From Aquipseudomonas ullengensis (GTDB taxonomy: Bacteria > Pseudomonadota > Gammaproteobacteria > Pseudomonadales > Pseudomonadaceae): DNA of 64,000 nucleotides. Under the pieces are notes generated by a model that was given only the letters and a program-made list of their open reading frames with translations, ran no database searches and was not told the DNA's origin. Each line of letters begins with the position of its first letter. Within the stretch, counting starts at the first letter, position 1. The position numbers and the translations under genes were made by a program. The stretch lies in NCBI RefSeq assembly GCF_014174475.1, contig NZ_JACJUD010000007.1, positions 124,001 through 188,000 of the forward strand, written 5' to 3'. This document shows positions 1 to 8,291 of the stretch, one piece after another.

Positions 1-1
1 C

Positions 2-1219
2 ATCGGCCTGCTGGTCGAGCATGAGCAAGACATCATCGATGCCCTGTCTGCCGATTTTGGCCATCGCAGTCCGATGTTTTCGCGTGGCAGTGAAGTGCTG
101 TCGCCGTTGGCAACGCTCAAGCAGACCAAAGCCAAGCTGGTTGAGTGGATGCAGCCTGAGGCTCGTCATGTCGAGCAGGGTGAAGCTTGGGTGCAGTACC
201 AGCCGCTTGGCGTGGTGGGTATCGTTACGGCTTGGAACGTGCCGGGAAACATGGTTTTCAATGGTCTGGCGGGTGCCCTGGCCGCCGGCAACCGGGTGAT
301 GATCAAACCCTCGGAATTCAACCCACAGACCTCTGCATTGATTGCACGGCTGATCAGCTCTGTGTACGCCGAAGAGGAAGTCGCGGTGATTACCGGCGGG
401 GCTGAAGTAGGCCAGGCGTTCTGCAGTCTGCCTTTCGATCACCTGCTGTTCACCGGTGCGACCAGCATTGGCAAGCATGTGCTGCGTGCGGCCGCCGAGA
501 ATCTGGTACCGGTGACCCTCGAGTTGGGCGGTAAGTCTCCGGTGATCATTTCCCGTTCGGCCGATTTCCAGGCCGCGGCGAGCAAGATCGTCGTCGGCAA
601 GATGCTTAACGCCGGCCAGTTGTGCGTCGCACCGGACTACGTATTCGTCCCCGAAGAGTCGATGGAGGCGTTCATCGCCATTGCCAAGGCGGTAGTGGCG
701 AAGATGTTCCCAACCCTCAAGGACAACCCTGACTACACCTCGGTGATCAATGCTCGTCATTACCAGCGCCTACAGGGTTACCTGACTGAGGCGCGTGAGG
801 CAGGTGTCGAGCTGATCGAGCTGAACCCGGCTGGCGAAGACCTTAGCCAGGCCCACAACAAGATCGTGCCGACCTTGCTGCGCAATCCGGGGTCCCAGTT
901 GCAGGTGATGCAGGACGAAATCTTTGGCCCGTTACTGCCGCTCAAGCCGTACCGGGATATCACCGAGGTGCTGGCATTTATCAACGCGCGCCCACACCCG
1001 CTCGGCCTCTACTACTTCGGCAAAGATGCTGCGGAAGAGGCTCTGGTGCTAAGACGCACCAGTTCCGGCGGGGTAACCCTCAACGGCGTGATGAGCCACG
1101 CCGGCGTCGAGAGTCTGCCATTCGGCGGTGTCGGTGCTAGCGGCATGGGTGCCTATCACGGTATCGACGGCTTCCGCACTTTCAGTCATGCCCGAGCGGT
1201 ATTCCGCGCCGGCAACTAA
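2..1219 (+). CDS. NAD(P)-dependent aldehyde dehydrogenase (coniferyl-aldehyde-dehydrogenase-like), 5' partial
   Basis: The reading frame is open from the first bases of the window, so the N-terminus lies upstream; the first in-frame ATG (74) is internal to the protein. Seen: the aldehyde dehydrogenase core with the PWN-equivalent AWNVPGN, the NAD-loop FTGATSIGK, the LELGGK glutamate motif and the catalytic cysteine in NAGQLC (Cys codon 623-625). The APDYV context after that cysteine is typical of the coniferyl aldehyde dehydrogenase/ALDH3-like branch. The enzyme oxidises an aldehyde to a carboxylic acid in the cytoplasm. It is followed 57 bp later by an alcohol dehydrogenase and then two acyl-CoA dehydrogenases, which suggests a pathway alcohol - aldehyde - acid - acyl-CoA. 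The exact substrate cannot be read. Confidence 0.9.
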   Translation: MGLLVEHEQDIIDALSADFGHRSPMFSRGSEVLSPLATLKQTKAKLVEWMQPEARHVEQGEAWVQYQPLGVVGIVTAWNVPGNMVFNGLAGALAAGNRVMIKPSEFNPQTSALIARLISSVYAEEEVAVITGGAEVGQAFCSLPFDHLLFTGATSIGKHVLRAAAENLVPVTLELGGKSPVIISRSADFQAAASKIVVGKMLNAGQLCVAPDYVFVPEESMEAFIAIAKAVVAKMFPTLKDNPDYTSVINARHYQRLQGYLTEAREAGVELIELNPAGEDLSQAHNKIVPTLLRNPGSQLQVMQDEIFGPLLPLKPYRDITEVLAFINARPHPLGLYYFGKDAAEEALVLRRTSSGGVTLNGVMSHAGVESLPFGGVGASGMGAYHGIDGFRTFSHARAVFRAGN

Positions 1220-1276
1220 GCGATCTGCTGGCTTGGTCCAGGCCGAGTCATTCTGCCCCCTGTTCAGAGGTACACC

Positions 1277-2362
1277 ATGAAAGCTGCCGTATTCCATCAA
1301 GTTGGCGCACCGCTACGTATCGAAGAGATCGGTATCAGCAAACCGGGCCCGCGTGAAGTTCTGATTCGTACCCTGGCGGTCGGTGTCTGCCATTCCGACC
1401 TGCATGTCGTCGATGGCGCCTTCCCTTATCCGGGGCCCATGGTGCTCGGCCATGAGGCGGCCGGTATCGTCGAGCAGGTTGGCTCGGAGGTGCGTTCGGT
1501 GAAACCGGGCGATCACGTGGTGACCTGCCTGACCGTGTTCTGCGGTCACTGCGCACATTGCGTCACTGGTCATCTGTCGTTGTGCGTGTCGCCGGAAACC
1601 AAGCGTGGCAAGGACGAGGAGTCTCGTCTGACCTATGTGCAGAAGCCGATGCCGCAGTTCGTCAATCTGTCGGGTTTCGCCGAGCAGATGCTGGTGCATG
1701 AGAACGCCTGTGTCTCGATCCGTCGTGACATGCCGTTGGACCGTGCCGCGTTGCTGGGTTGCGCGGTGACCACCGGTACTGGTGCGGTATTCAACACCGC
1801 TAAGGTACGGCCGGGTGAGACCGTGGCTGTGCTCGGCTGTGGCGGTATCGGCCTGGCGGCGATCAATGGTGCGGCGCTGGCCGGGGCAGGGCGGATCATC
1901 GCGATCGACATGCTCGACTCCAAGCTGGAGTTGGCCAAGCAGTTCGGCGCTACCGATGTGGTCAATGGCAAGGATGGCGACGCAGTCAAGCAAGTGCTGG
2001 AACTGACCCGTGGAGGTGTGGATCATTCCTTCGAATGCATCGGCCTCAAGCAAACCGCTGAGCAGTCCTTCGCCATGCTGGCGCGCGGTGGTACCGCGAC
2101 CGTGATCGGTATGCTCAAGCCGGGGCTGAAGATCGAAGTCGATCCGTTCCAGCTGCTGCATGAGCGCCGCATCCAGGGTTCGCTGATGGGCTCCAACCGC
2201 TTCCCGGTCGATATGCCGCGTCTGGTCGATTTCTATATGCAGGGGCGTCTCAAGCTCGACGAGATGATATCCCAGCGCATCAAGCTGGAGCAGATCAATG
2301 AAGCCTTCGACGAACTGCGTCGTGGCGAGCTGGCACGCTCGGTCATCATCTTCGACCAGTGA
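1277..2362 (+). CDS. Zinc-dependent alcohol dehydrogenase (MDR superfamily)
   Basis: A 361-residue medium-chain dehydrogenase. Seen: the catalytic zinc ligand region GVCHSD (Cys38) and GHEAAG (His59, Glu60), four structural-zinc cysteines at 89, 92, 95 and 103, and the Rossmann motif GCGGIG near residue 187. Length and motifs fit class III-like alcohol dehydrogenases that use NAD+. The ATG is preceded by TTCAGAGG (1263-1270). It sits between an aldehyde dehydrogenase and two acyl-CoA dehydrogenases on the same strand, so it most likely supplies the aldehyde to the upstream enzyme. A glutathione-dependent formaldehyde dehydrogenase role is possible but less likely in this context. Confidence 0.9.
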   Translation: MKAAVFHQVGAPLRIEEIGISKPGPREVLIRTLAVGVCHSDLHVVDGAFPYPGPMVLGHEAAGIVEQVGSEVRSVKPGDHVVTCLTVFCGHCAHCVTGHLSLCVSPETKRGKDEESRLTYVQKPMPQFVNLSGFAEQMLVHENACVSIRRDMPLDRAALLGCAVTTGTGAVFNTAKVRPGETVAVLGCGGIGLAAINGAALAGAGRIIAIDMLDSKLELAKQFGATDVVNGKDGDAVKQVLELTRGGVDHSFECIGLKQTAEQSFAMLARGGTATVIGMLKPGLKIEVDPFQLLHERRIQGSLMGSNRFPVDMPRLVDFYMQGRLKLDEMISQRIKLEQINEAFDELRRGELARSVIIFDQ

Positions 2363-2461
2363 GGCGCCATTGCCGCCGCGCTCGTAGCTGCGCGGCGGTT
2401 CCGCATGCATCCGCTCAACGCGGCCGGCACCGTCGCCGACCCTAGATCGAGGCTTCATCCG

Positions 2462-3655
2462 ATGGACATCCAGTTCACTCCCGAGGAGTGCGCGTTCCGC
2501 GAGGACGTGCGCACCTTCCTGCGCAGCCAGCTGCCGGTCGAAATTTCAACTCGTATCCTGCAAGGCAAGCGCCTGAGCAAGGAGCACCAGGTCGCCTGGA
2601 TGCGTATTCTCAATGAGCGCGGCTGGCTGGCACCGAGTTGGCCGGCTGAGCATGGCGGCCCGGACTGGACGGCAGTGCAGAAGCACATCTTCGAGGAAGA
2701 ATGTTTCGCTGCCGGCGCGCCCCGCGTGGTGGCCTTCGGCGTGAAGATGGTCGCCCCGGTGATCATCAAGTTCGGCACCCCCGAGCAGCAGGCTCGCTTC
2801 CTGCCGCGCATCCGCAGCAGTGAGGACTGGTGGTGTCAGGGCTATTCCGAGCCGGGCGCTGGTTCCGACCTGGCCAGCCTGAAAACCCGCGCGGTGCGCG
2901 ATGGCGAGCATTTCGTGGTCAACGGCCAGAAGACCTGGACCACCTACGCGCATTACGCCGACTGGATGTTCTGCCTGGTGCGTACCGATCCCGAGGCGCA
3001 GCAGCAGCGTGGTATCAGCTTCCTGTTGATCGACATGAAGACCCCTGGCATCACCGTGCGACCGATTATCACTCTGGACGGTGAGCACGAAGTCAACGAA
3101 GTGTTCTTCGACAATGTGCGCGTGCCGGTGGAAAACCTGGTCGGTGAGGAGAATAAAGGCTGGACCTGCGCCAAGTACCTGCTCACCCACGAACGGACCA
3201 GCATCGCCGGTATTGGCCAGACCAAGGCGTTGCTCACCAAGCTGAAGCGGGTCGCCAGTAGCGAACTGCGCAACGGTCAGCCTCTGCTCGACGACCCGCT
3301 CTTCCGCGCGCAGATCGCTGATGTGGAAATGCAGTTGATGGCGGCCGAGATGAGCAACCTACGCACCCTGGCTGCGACCCGCGATGGCGGTGTACCCGGT
3401 GCCGAGAGCTCGATCCTGAAGATCAAGGGCACCGAGCTGCGCCAGCAGATTACCTACCTGATCAGCAAGGCTGTGGGGGCATACGCCTTGCCGTTCCTCG
3501 ATGAAGAACTGGGCTATGGCCATGCCGATTTGCTGCACAGCGAGTACAGCAGCGCCGCCAGCTATCAGTACTTGGATATGCGCAAGGCATCGATCTACGG
3601 CGGCGCCAACGAAATCCAGAAGAACATCATCGCCAAGATGATTCTCGAGCTGTAA
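2462..3655 (+). CDS. Acyl-CoA dehydrogenase (large, FadE-like)
   Basis: I chose the ATG at 2462 (397 residues) over an in-frame ATG at 2405 because GAGG lies about 9 nt before it and the protein then opens with MDIQFTPEE, a normal family start. Seen: the FAD/substrate motif GYSEPGAGSDLAS, WTTYAHYADW, and the C-terminal YGGANEIQKNI motif. The family oxidises acyl-CoA to 2-enoyl-CoA, passing electrons to ETF. It is 10 bp ahead of a second, smaller acyl-CoA dehydrogenase; such pairs often act together as heteromers on branched or cyclic acyl-CoAs. The substrate is unknown. Confidence 0.88.
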   Translation: MDIQFTPEECAFREDVRTFLRSQLPVEISTRILQGKRLSKEHQVAWMRILNERGWLAPSWPAEHGGPDWTAVQKHIFEEECFAAGAPRVVAFGVKMVAPVIIKFGTPEQQARFLPRIRSSEDWWCQGYSEPGAGSDLASLKTRAVRDGEHFVVNGQKTWTTYAHYADWMFCLVRTDPEAQQQRGISFLLIDMKTPGITVRPIITLDGEHEVNEVFFDNVRVPVENLVGEENKGWTCAKYLLTHERTSIAGIGQTKALLTKLKRVASSELRNGQPLLDDPLFRAQIADVEMQLMAAEMSNLRTLAATRDGGVPGAESSILKIKGTELRQQITYLISKAVGAYALPFLDEELGYGHADLLHSEYSSAASYQYLDMRKASIYGGANEIQKNIIAKMILEL

Positions 3656-3665
3656 GGGGCGGACC

Positions 3666-4799
3666 ATGGACTTCAAACTGACAGAAGAGCAGCAGATGCT
3701 GCAGGACACCGCGGCGCGCCTGGTGCGTGATGCCTATGGCTTCGAGCAGCGCGAGGCATTCCTCAAGGGTGATCCGGGCTTTAGCCGCGAGTTCTGGGCA
3801 CAACTCGGCGAGCTGGGGTTGACCTCAGTTCCGTTTGCCGAAGCGTTCGGTGGCTTCGGCGGCAGTGGCGTAGACACTCTGCTGATTGCCACCGAGCTGG
3901 GCCGCGGCCTATGCCTGGAGCCTTACCTGTACTCGGTGATCTTTGCCGGTGGGCTGCTCGATCAGCTTGGTAGTGACGCGCAGAAGAGTGAGTTGTTGCC
4001 GCAAGTGGCCAGCGCCCAGCTACAGCTGGCGGTGGCCCTGGATGAGCCGCAGAGCCACTACCAGCTACACGACGTGCAGACCCGCGCCGTGGTGGTAGAC
4101 GGTGGCTGGTGGTTGAGCGGACACAAGGCCGTGGTGATGGCCGGGCACAGTGCGGACCTGCTACTGGTTTCGGCACGTACCGGCGGGGAGTCACGCGATG
4201 AGGCGGGCGTTAGCCTGTTTCTGGTCGATCCAGCCAGCGCCGGAGTGACGCGTCGAGTGCTGCCGACAGTGGACGGTCGCAAGGCTTGCGAGCTGTACCT
4301 CGAGAACGTCCGCGGCACCCTGCTCGGCGAGCCGGGTCAGGCGTTGGCTGCATTGCGTTACCAGCAGGGCCGGGCGATCGCAGCGCAGTGCGCCGAGGCG
4401 ATTGGCAGCATGGAAGCAGCCTGCCAACTGACCCTCGACTACCTGAAGACACGTCAGCAGTTCGGTCAGGTGATCGGCAAGTTCCAGGCCCTGCAGCACC
4501 GCATGGTCGACATGCGCATTGAGTTGGATCAGGCCACCTCGATGGCCATGTTAGCTGCCTGCGTGGCTGACGAGCCGGACAGCGCCGAACGCAGCCGCAC
4601 CCTGGCGGCGGCCAAGTACGTCGTTAGTCGTGCCGCGCGCTTCATCGCCGACCAGGGCATTCAGCTGCATGGCGGCATCGGCCTGACCTGGGAATACGTG
4701 CTCTCCCACCATGCCAAGCACTTGCTGATGGTCGCCCGTCAGTTCGGTGATGACGACTATCACCTGCGCATCTATAGCGAGCTGCTACAGGTGGCTTGA
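3666..4799 (+). CDS. Acyl-CoA dehydrogenase (small partner)
   Basis: A 377-residue acyl-CoA dehydrogenase beginning MDFKLTEEQQML, ten bases after the previous one and clearly co-transcribed. Seen: N-terminal helical domain, a beta-domain around residues 120-220, and the C-terminal helical domain with the QFGQVIGKFQALQHR motif and GGIGLTWEY near residue 335. It is more divergent than its neighbour, which fits one of two unequal subunits of a heteromeric enzyme, as in steroid or cyclic acyl-CoA catabolism. That is inference. A strong hairpin terminator follows 24 bases after the stop, closing the operon. Confidence 0.85.
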   Translation: MDFKLTEEQQMLQDTAARLVRDAYGFEQREAFLKGDPGFSREFWAQLGELGLTSVPFAEAFGGFGGSGVDTLLIATELGRGLCLEPYLYSVIFAGGLLDQLGSDAQKSELLPQVASAQLQLAVALDEPQSHYQLHDVQTRAVVVDGGWWLSGHKAVVMAGHSADLLLVSARTGGESRDEAGVSLFLVDPASAGVTRRVLPTVDGRKACELYLENVRGTLLGEPGQALAALRYQQGRAIAAQCAEAIGSMEAACQLTLDYLKTRQQFGQVIGKFQALQHRMVDMRIELDQATSMAMLAACVADEPDSAERSRTLAAAKYVVSRAARFIADQGIQLHGGIGLTWEYVLSHHAKHLLMVARQFGDDDYHLRIYSELLQVA

Positions 4800-4823
4800 G
4801 GATCGACACTCGCTTCACTTTTT

Positions 4824-4850
4824 ACCGGGCCCGGATGGCCCGGTTTTTTT
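4824..4850 (+). terminator. Rho-independent terminator of the dehydrogenase operon
   Basis: A perfect 8-bp stem ACCGGGCC/GGCCCGGT (4824-4831 with 4837-4844), a 5-base loop and seven T residues (4844-4850), 24 bases after the stop codon. Confidence 0.9.
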
Positions 4851-5020
4851 ATGATTAGCATCCGACCTGCCGCATGAGACGAGTGGCTAGGGCTTCGCGC
4901 ACTAGCAGCCGGTTTCCTACCGAGTTTGTTGGTGGGTAGATGTGTGGCTTGTGCGGCTCTTGTTCTTGGTTGCGGCACTTGGCGTCTTTAGCGCCAGCCC
5001 TATCACTCACGCGTACGCAG

Positions 5021-5059
5021 CCCCATAGCACTTTGCGCGTGGTATGAAGTGCTATGGGG
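5021..5059. terminator. 13-bp inverted repeat downstream of the lipase chaperone gene
   Basis: CCCCATAGCACTT (5021-5033) pairs perfectly with AAGTGCTATGGGG (5047-5059), loop 13 nt. It lies 9 bases beyond the stop of the minus-strand chaperone gene. No T tract follows on either strand, so it may be an RNA 3'-end stabiliser or a weak terminator. Confidence 0.5.
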
Positions 5060-5067
5060 GGCGGGAG

Positions 5068-6105
5068 TCAGGTTTTGTCTTTCTGTTGTGCCTTGAGCAG
5101 TTGCTCCGCCGCGTTCAGGCGCAAACGTTCGTGCGCGTCAAATTGCTCGGCGGCTAGGTGCTCGATAGCGGCGTGCTTGTCACTATCGCTCAAACCTTCT
5201 TGTGCCTCGATTCTGACTTTTTCAGCACTGTAGGCCGACACGCGTTGCTGCCAGGCAACACGTTCCTGATCTAGCGTTTCCAGGCGCATGGTTGCTTCCG
5301 CTCCAACCAGTTGCTGACGCATGGCGCGGATCTGCTCGGAAGTTGCCCCCTGGGCCTGGAGTTGGGCGGTCTGCGCGTTTAATTCCTCCTGCAAGGAAGG
5401 CATTACGCTGGCCTGAAGCTCCTCAGGCATGCTGGCACGCAGGCGGTCAATGGCGGCACCTTTGCCTGCTGCATCCAAACTGGCGTCCTGACTGATGACT
5501 AGGCGTTGCAGGTTGAACTGGTTGTAGGACTCCTCCTGGGCGAAAAAAGCCTGATGCGCGTCAGGGCTGAAGATGCTTTCACGCAACGCTGTTACCGCAG
5601 CTTCGCGTTGTCGGACTGCCTCCAAGCTGCCCAGTTTCGGCATATCCCGCTCGAGCATGATCAGCTCGCGTTTGTAGCTAAGATATTGCTGCAGCAGCGT
5701 CTGGGCCTGGCTTTCTGCAGGCTCTTCGAGCTGGGCGGTGATGTAGTCATGGAGGCGCTTGATACTGAGCTGAAAGGGTTCTTCACCAATGGCGCTGAGG
5801 AAGTAATCGAAGAGGTTGCGGATCTCACGGCTGATGACCAGGTTACCCGACTCGTCGACCATCAGACGTCCATCAATCTCCGTGCCGCGGAAGGATGCTG
5901 GCAGCGGCGTAACACTTGTCGGCAAGCTGGAAACCGGAGACTGGTCGTCGTTCGTGGTAGCCGACTTTTTCTCGTTCTCTGCTGTTTTGGCAGCTGGTCT
6001 GGAGGCCGAAGATGGTGTGGGTATAGAGGGAGCTGTTTGCCAATACAGCGCCAACGTGACACCAGCGCCGATGGCAATCGGGAGCAATAGCAGCAGTTTT
6101 TTCAA
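5068..6105 (-). CDS. lifO: Lipase-specific foldase (lipase chaperone LifO/Lif)
   Basis: A 345-residue protein with an N-terminal membrane anchor (about residues 3-22), a Pro/Ser/Thr-rich variable linker (about 25-75) and the Lif family motif RxxFDYFLSA at residues 96-105, followed by a long helical, Gln/Glu/Ala-rich folding domain. Foldases of this kind stay anchored in the inner membrane and fold the secreted class I lipase in the periplasm before type II secretion. It lies 64 bp downstream of the lipase gene on the same strand. A GAAA-loop hairpin sits in that gap and could lower foldase expression relative to lipase. Confidence 0.95.
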   Translation of the reverse strand: MKKLLLLLPIAIGAGVTLALYWQTAPSIPTPSSASRPAAKTAENEKKSATTNDDQSPVSSLPTSVTPLPASFRGTEIDGRLMVDESGNLVISREIRNLFDYFLSAIGEEPFQLSIKRLHDYITAQLEEPAESQAQTLLQQYLSYKRELIMLERDMPKLGSLEAVRQREAAVTALRESIFSPDAHQAFFAQEESYNQFNLQRLVISQDASLDAAGKGAAIDRLRASMPEELQASVMPSLQEELNAQTAQLQAQGATSEQIRAMRQQLVGAEATMRLETLDQERVAWQQRVSAYSAEKVRIEAQEGLSDSDKHAAIEHLAAEQFDAHERLRLNAAEQLLKAQQKDKT

Positions 6106-6138
6106 AGTAAATCCTCATCCTGCTTATGGACAATCGAT

Positions 6139-6158
6139 GGGGTTCCGAAAGGAACCCC
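6139..6158 (-). promoter_or_regulatory. Intercistronic hairpin between lipase and foldase genes
   Basis: GGGGTTCC (6139-6146) and GGAACCCC (6151-6158) form a perfect 8-bp stem with a 4-base loop. There is no T tract, so it may be a processing or stability element in the lip-lifO transcript rather than a full terminator. Confidence 0.55.
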
Positions 6159-6169
6159 GGCACGACGTG

Positions 6170-7105
6170 CTACAGCCCGGCGTTTTTCAGGCGATTGGCA
6201 TGTTGTCGATAAACAGTGAGCGGGTTGGTTTCGAACAGGCTGACCAGGCCGAAGTTGTGGTTGATTTCATCCAGATGGTTCATGCGGTAGTCGTCGCGGA
6301 TCACTTGGCCCAGGTGCGAGGAGCATTTGCCGATTGCACCGTCGCTGGGGGCGCCGTTGAAGGTTAAGGCAGCGAGCGCTAGAACCGGGTCGCCAATATC
6401 CAAGGCGTTGGTCAGAGGGCTGGTGCCGCTCCACGAGTAGTAGCGCACACCATTCACCGCATAAGCCCCTTCACCGCAGGCGCTAGTTGGAACGCCCTGT
6501 GGATACTTGCCATTGAACACAGCCATGTTGGCGGGGGTAATGTCGGCTCCAGCCAAGGCGGCATCTTGCGGGCTGGAGCTGCCTGGGCTCGCGAAGAAGT
6601 CGATTAAGGTACCGAGCGCATTGAGCAGGGAGTTGCGCAGCGGCGCGGCGCCTTCCGAAAGGTCGCTGAGCACTGCGGAGGCTTCGGAGCCCTTGTTGGC
6701 GCCACCTACAGTGGAAACCGAGGCCACTAGATCTGGTCGTACAGCTGCTACGTAGCGCGCAGTGGGCGCCCCTTGGCTGTGACCGATCAGATTGACCTTG
6801 GCCTTGCCACTGATTGCAACGATTTGCTGTACCTGGGCCAACAGTTGCTCGCCGCGGATTTCATTACCGTTCTGAGCGCTGACCTCGCTCAGGTATACGG
6901 TTGCACCGTCGCTTTGTAGGGCTGCCGGAACGCCATACCAATAGCCAACGCCCAAGATGCGGTCGAAACCCATCCAGCCGTGGCCGAGTACGATCGGGTA
7001 TTTGGTTTTGGTGTATGTGGAGTCGAACAGGCCAGCCTGGACTTGCGCTGACAACGCCATGCTAGTGCCGAAGCAAACGGCGAGGAGAGTATTGTTTTTA
7101 TTCAT
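6170..7105 (-). CDS. lipA: Secreted triacylglycerol lipase, class I.1
   Basis: A 311-residue lipase. Seen: a signal peptide with probable cleavage after AQVQA (residue 24), the oxyanion loop GHGWMGFD, nucleophile Ser110 in GHSQG, probable catalytic Asp255 (PSDG) and His277 (NHLDE), and two cysteines (210 and 261) placed as in Pseudomonas lipases with one disulfide. The C-terminus VYRQHANRLKNAGL is characteristic of this class. The enzyme is made as an unfolded periplasmic form, folded by the downstream foldase and exported by type II secretion. A sigma-54-type promoter lies about 87-102 bp upstream. The residues after the nucleophile (QGAP) differ from the HGGP I recall for P. aeruginosa LipA. 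Confidence 0.95.
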   Translation of the reverse strand: MNKNNTLLAVCFGTSMALSAQVQAGLFDSTYTKTKYPIVLGHGWMGFDRILGVGYWYGVPAALQSDGATVYLSEVSAQNGNEIRGEQLLAQVQQIVAISGKAKVNLIGHSQGAPTARYVAAVRPDLVASVSTVGGANKGSEASAVLSDLSEGAAPLRNSLLNALGTLIDFFASPGSSSPQDAALAGADITPANMAVFNGKYPQGVPTSACGEGAYAVNGVRYYSWSGTSPLTNALDIGDPVLALAALTFNGAPSDGAIGKCSSHLGQVIRDDYRMNHLDEINHNFGLVSLFETNPLTVYRQHANRLKNAGL

Positions 7106-7191
7106 GGTGTGCTCTTCGGGTTGGATTGCGGGCGATTGGCAAGGCCTTGCTGGTCCATTTCACCCCTCCATGGGTGAGTGAAGAGGAGGGG

Positions 7192-7207
7192 AGCAGGAAC
7201 CATGCCA
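7192..7207 (-). promoter_or_regulatory. Sigma-54-type promoter of the lipase operon
   Basis: On the minus strand the sequence TGGCATGGTTCCTGCT has GG at -24 and GC at -12 with exactly 10 bases between them, matching TGGCAC-N5-TTGCW at most positions. Transcription would start near 7180, about 75 nt before the lipA ATG. RpoN control of class I lipases by a CbrB-like activator is known in Pseudomonas. Two TGTTAC hexamers upstream (7295-7300 and 7519-7524) could be part of activator sites, but this is only a suggestion. Confidence 0.65.
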
Positions 7208-7982
7208 CCACACGATCTTCGCGACAGAGCGCTCTGCGCCGTACTTCTGCGGCTTGCAGGGCATGTTGGGTTGGTTGGCGAGGGAGCGGCGGCTTGTTAC
7301 ACGAGGAAGCGTCGGCTGCGGAAAAAGAACCCATGTTTCCGCTTTATCGCAGCACAAATGACTAACAGGTGGAGGTTTTTTTGCCGAAAATAGTTGTGGT
7401 GCGCGCTGAAATCAGGATTTTTTTGCTATTGGGGTATGGGTGGGCTAACTCAAACAGGTGAGGATGCCGTGGTATTTAGCTTCTGGGTCGACTGTTTCTA
7501 GCTGCTTGAGCCAGTGAGTGTTACCGCTTTGCTTGGTGGGGTAGGTGCTTCCGGGATAGCTCTTCGGCCTAGTTCTGTTGTCAGTCGCCGAATGTCTGCA
7601 TCAGGCCGGAAGTCGTCAGTAGCATCAGGCTGGCGTCGGCCAAAAGCGGATTGATTCGCTGTTATTCAGCTGACCGCCTTAGTTGCTTGATAGTCTCTAA
7701 GAAAGAATCACCTATTCAGAATGGGACTGGGAAGCTCTTAGTGATCGAGTTTTTCCGTTTCGGGGCAAAGGTTTTATGGGAAGTCATCGCCGCCCCAGCC
7801 TATCGCCGTTGAGTCCAGTACCGGAAGCGGCACCTTCTTGCGATGACCAGTCACCACTGCTCCGAAGTGGATGAGCGAGAGCGGTCGGAGGTTGTTCGGT
7901 TGAGTTGCTGATAGGTGGTGGTAAGCGTGCGGGAGTACAAACTTCCCCACGCTTCCCGCCTATAGCGACTCTCCTGGCGTTC
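7208..7982. other. Intergenic stretch upstream of the lipase gene, no gene seen
   Basis: About 775 bp without a convincing coding region; open frames here have poor codon use and no ribosome site. It is less GC-rich than its neighbours, with several T and A runs (for example near 7376-7395 and 7421-7430). It contains the possible upstream activator hexamers of the lipase promoter. I see no hairpin with a T tract at the end of the DUF4387 gene. Confidence 0.5.
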
Positions 7983-8291
7983 TCAGTCGAGCTCGAGGTT
8001 GAGCAGGCGCTTGCACTGGTTACCGGCATGCATGTCCCGCTCCAGCTCGCCACCCTGCGGCCAGGTGCGCGGGTAGGAGATCTTCAGGATGTTCAGGTCG
8101 GGTACCAGGTAGTGATGCACGTGTGCCGGGTCGGCGCTGTAGAGCTGGGCGAACACGCTGGGCGCCAGCTTTTCGGTCTTGGCGTACCGGGTGAAGCTCT
8201 CCTTGCTGTCGAAGAAGATGTCCACGGTGACCCAGAAGGGGCCGGCGTTCTTCGAGCGTACGTGACGGCTTACGTCTTTGAGAGTGGCCAT
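7983..8291 (-). CDS. DUF4387 family protein, partner of the AtuA-like protein
   Basis: A 102-residue protein starting MATLKDVSRHVRSKNAGPFWVTVDIFF. I chose the ATG at 8291 because it overlaps the upstream stop by one base (TAATG), the usual sign of translational coupling; an in-frame ATG further upstream lies inside the neighbour. By memory this is the DUF4387 family, which nearly always follows an AtuA/DUF1446 protein and may be a small subunit of it. The conserved feature is the N-terminal R-SKNAGPFW-T-DIFF block. No reaction is established for it. Confidence 0.75.
   Translation of the reverse strand: MATLKDVSRHVRSKNAGPFWVTVDIFFDSKESFTRYAKTEKLAPSVFAQLYSADPAHVHHYLVPDLNILKISYPRTWPQGGELERDMHAGNQCKRLLNLELD

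Noticed and set aside
7394..7982. Possible genes in the gap upstream of the lipase
   Set aside because: Only short frames with poor codon use, no ribosome sites and no recognisable products.
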